This document shows, one piece after another, positions 32,099 through 33,462 of a stretch of DNA of 33,462 nt; the stretch's first letter is position 1, and each line of letters starts with the position of its first letter. A model generated the notes under the pieces. The model was given only the letters and a program-made list of their open reading frames with translations, was not told the DNA's origin and made no database searches. This stretch comes from Bacillota bacterium (GTDB taxonomy: Bacteria > Bacillota > Sulfobacillia > Symbiobacteriales > ZC4RG38), in assembly GCA_021890795.1 (NCBI GenBank), contig JAKKUO010000022.1, forward strand, positions 1 to 33,462, written 5' to 3'. Both the position numbers and the translations under genes were made by a program.

Positions 32099-32962
32099 AT
32101 GGGGACCCTGGGAAAGGGGCTGAGGCCCCTGCGCATCGCCCTCGGCTTTCTCACCCGGCTGCCCGCCGGCCGGTTGGAGGCAGAGGACTGGGTCGGGGAG
32201 CTGGGGCGCTCGGCCTGGCTCTTCCCCCTGGCGGGCCTCGCGGTGGGGATGGTAGTCGCGGCGGTGGATGCCGTGGCCGGGCTTCTCTTCGGCCGGGCGG
32301 TCCGGGCGGCGATTGCCGTGGCTGCCGGCCTGTGGGTCACCGGCGGCCTGCACCTCGACGGGCTCATGGACGCCGCTGACGCCCTGGGCTCTGGCCGCAG
32401 CCGGGAGCAGATGCTGGCGATCCTGAAGGACAGCCGGGTGGGGGCGATGGGGGCCGCAGCCGGGGCCCTGGCGCTTCTCGTCCGGGCCGGACTGCTCTTG
32501 GAGATCCCCGGGGATCTCCTTCCGGTGGCTCTTCTGGTGGCCCCGGCCCTGGGGCGGATGGCTATTACGCTGGCGGCGGGGCTTCTGCCGCCGCACCCGG
32601 CCGGGGCCGGGCTGGGAGCCGCCTTCAGCCGCCAGCTGGGCCCGGCCCGGGCCTCCGGGGCGGCGGCCCTCGGCCTGGGGTTGGCGGTGCTGGTCCCGGC
32701 CGCGGCGGCCCTGGCGGCCGGGGGGACGGGGCTAGGCGTCGCACTGGGCGGCGCGCTGTTGGAGAGCCCCTGGCTGCTGCCGGCCCTGGCCCGGTCCCTC
32801 GCGGCCTGGGTGGCCGCTGCCGGGGCAAGCCTCCTCGCTGGCCGGGTCCTCGCCGCCCGGCTGGGCGGGCTCACCGGCGATACCCTCGGAGCCATCTGCG
32901 AGTTGGCCGAGATGGCCGCCCTCGGGTGCTTTGCTGCCCTGGCGGGGGGCGGCGGTCTGTGA
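32099..32962 (+). CDS. cobS: Adenosylcobinamide-GDP ribazoletransferase (cobalamin synthase)
   Basis: 287 residues from ATG 32099, overlapping nothing but three bases after cobU. A polytopic membrane protein with the CobS signature FLTRLP at the N-terminus and VTGGLHLDGLMDAADALGSG followed by an RVGAMG block, which binds the Mg and substrate. It joins AdoCbi-GDP to alpha-ribazole (phosphate) to form adenosylcobalamin (5'-phosphate) at the membrane. It ends the cobalamin group and is followed by a terminator. Confidence 0.94.
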   Translation: MGTLGKGLRPLRIALGFLTRLPAGRLEAEDWVGELGRSAWLFPLAGLAVGMVVAAVDAVAGLLFGRAVRAAIAVAAGLWVTGGLHLDGLMDAADALGSGRSREQMLAILKDSRVGAMGAAAGALALLVRAGLLLEIPGDLLPVALLVAPALGRMAITLAAGLLPPHPAGAGLGAAFSRQLGPARASGAAALGLGLAVLVPAAAALAAGGTGLGVALGGALLESPWLLPALARSLAAWVAAAGASLLAGRVLAARLGGLTGDTLGAICELAEMAALGCFAALAGGGGL

Positions 32963-32990
32963 CCATGCGCTCCCTCCCTATGAAAGGCGG

Positions 32991-33031
32991 AAGGCTGCGC
33001 ACCTCGGCTGCGCAGCCTTTCCTTATTTTGT
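32991..33031 (+). terminator. Terminator after cobS
   Basis: AAGGCTGCGCA (32991-33001) pairs with TGCGCAGCCTT (33009-33019) around a 7-base loop. TCCTTATTTTG follows. Confidence 0.85.
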
Positions 33032-33292
33032 TTACAAGTTGAGCTTGGCGAGCTTCACTTCCTGTTCGAGCCGGACCACTGCCCGGGGTGTTCGTCCCTG
33101 CTGTGGGAATTGCGGTGCTTCCGGGCTGTGGGCCTCCTGGAAGGGGTGCAGATGGGCCTGCACGCCTTGTTGGGGGCGGCGGTAGCCTTCGGCTTCAACT
33201 CCGGGGTTGTCTCCTTGCCGCAGATGCCGGGGGCCGCAGATGGCGTAACGGCGGTGCGGCCATCCCTGCCTCCCGGCCTCGGAGCGGAATAG
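33032..33292 (+). other. Unrecognised open frame without a clear start, possible gene remnant
   Basis: The stretch between the cobS terminator and the right-hand repeat holds one coherent plus-strand frame. It reads VELGELHFLFEPDHCPGC, then SSLLWELRCFRAVGLLEGVQ and a hydrophobic part (LHALLGAAVAFGFNSGVV), ending in TAG at 33290-33292. No ATG or GTG with a ribosome site opens it; TTG 33110 is the only weak start. A CxxC pair suggests a metal site. I do not recognise it. It may be a decayed gene cut by the nearby mobile repeat, or chance. Confidence 0.25.
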
Positions 33293-33365
33293 CCGCATTG
33301 CCGGTGTCATCCTGCCGGTGGAACGGCTGCGAACGCCTACAGTTGTAAGGCTGGGCTCCTGCCTC

Positions 33366-33462
33366 GTTAGTGTCCCAGGTAGGGTGTAAAATGCCGGGGA
33401 GTCCGGGCGGTGGTTGACAAAAAAGGTCACCGGCGCGTTCCCTTCGAGTAGAAACACCCACC
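33366..33462 (+). mobile_element. End of a repeat element (probable IS terminus), right copy
   Basis: Positions 33366-33420 match the left edge of the window inverted, at 51 of 55 bases. The element continues to the window end through TTGACAAAAAAGGTCACCGG. GGTGTAAAAT at about 20 bases inside the tip recalls IS256-type ends. The 8 bases before the tip differ from those flanking the left copy, so the two are separate insertions. No transposase is inside the window. Confidence 0.6.

Noticed and set aside
1-33462. Composite transposon formed by the two inverted outer repeats
   Set aside because: The 33 kb between them are core chromosomal genes in conserved order, the interiors face outward, and the flanks differ. 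Two separate insertions at assembly edges are simpler.

Overview
The window is a GC-rich stretch (well above 65% GC almost throughout) of the chromosome of a spore-forming member of the Bacillota. The evidence is a forespore sigma-factor operon (spoIIAA-spoIIAB-sigF), spoIIM and dacF, in the familiar order xerD-deoB-dacF-spoIIA-...-lysA...scpA-scpB. High GC with spore genes, frequent GTG/TTG starts and an SLH-domain surface protein suggest a Symbiobacterium/Thermaerobacter/Limnochordia-like lineage. That placement is inference, not something the sequence proves.

Layout. Positions 1-1110 are a foreign AT-rich patch. It holds a minus-strand AIPR-family phage-defence-type gene cut off by the end of a repeat whose near-identical copy lies inverted at the right edge (33366-33420). 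Next to it is a fragment of a GH1 beta-glucosidase gene (about 1128-1416). Positions 1547-4983 form a branched-chain amino acid catabolic unit: a full-consensus sigma-54 promoter, leucine dehydrogenase, phosphate butyryltransferase, a second leucine dehydrogenase, and a terminator. Then come a membrane-anchored polysaccharide deacetylase-like protein, nudF, an endonuclease Q-like gene, spoIIM, alanine dehydrogenase (own promoter and strong terminator), a 5'-truncated MFS transporter on the minus strand, xerD, deoB, dacF, spoIIAA, spoIIAB and sigF. After sigF, where many Bacilli carry spoVA, there are two small hypothetical ORFs and a dodecin gene. A decayed segment follows (18450-18950) with a minus-strand 56-aa membrane protein gene, a 6-phosphogluconate dehydrogenase remnant and a T-box-like antiterminator/terminator. 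lysA (with its own promoter) leads to a DUF1992 gene, a large DHH-CBS-nucleotidyltransferase fusion, an M50 peptidase, scpA-scpB, a DUF2953 gene and a 1189-residue SLH surface protein. The last block is a cobalamin lower-ligand assembly group: putative alpha-ribazole kinase, cobU and cobS, ended by a good terminator.

How the genes fit together. LeuDH deaminates branched-chain amino acids and Ptb handles the acyl-CoA stage downstream; the sigma-54 promoter matches the SigL control known for the Bacillus bkd operon. dacF, spoIIM and the spoIIA operon serve sporulation. xerD and scpAB serve chromosome maintenance. The last three genes activate alpha-ribazole and attach it to adenosylcobinamide. 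No CRISPR array, tRNA, rRNA or prophage was seen. The most notable items are the sigma-54-controlled duplicated LeuDH/Ptb unit, the nested insertions at the left edge, and the orphan T-box-like element beside the gene remnant upstream of lysA.
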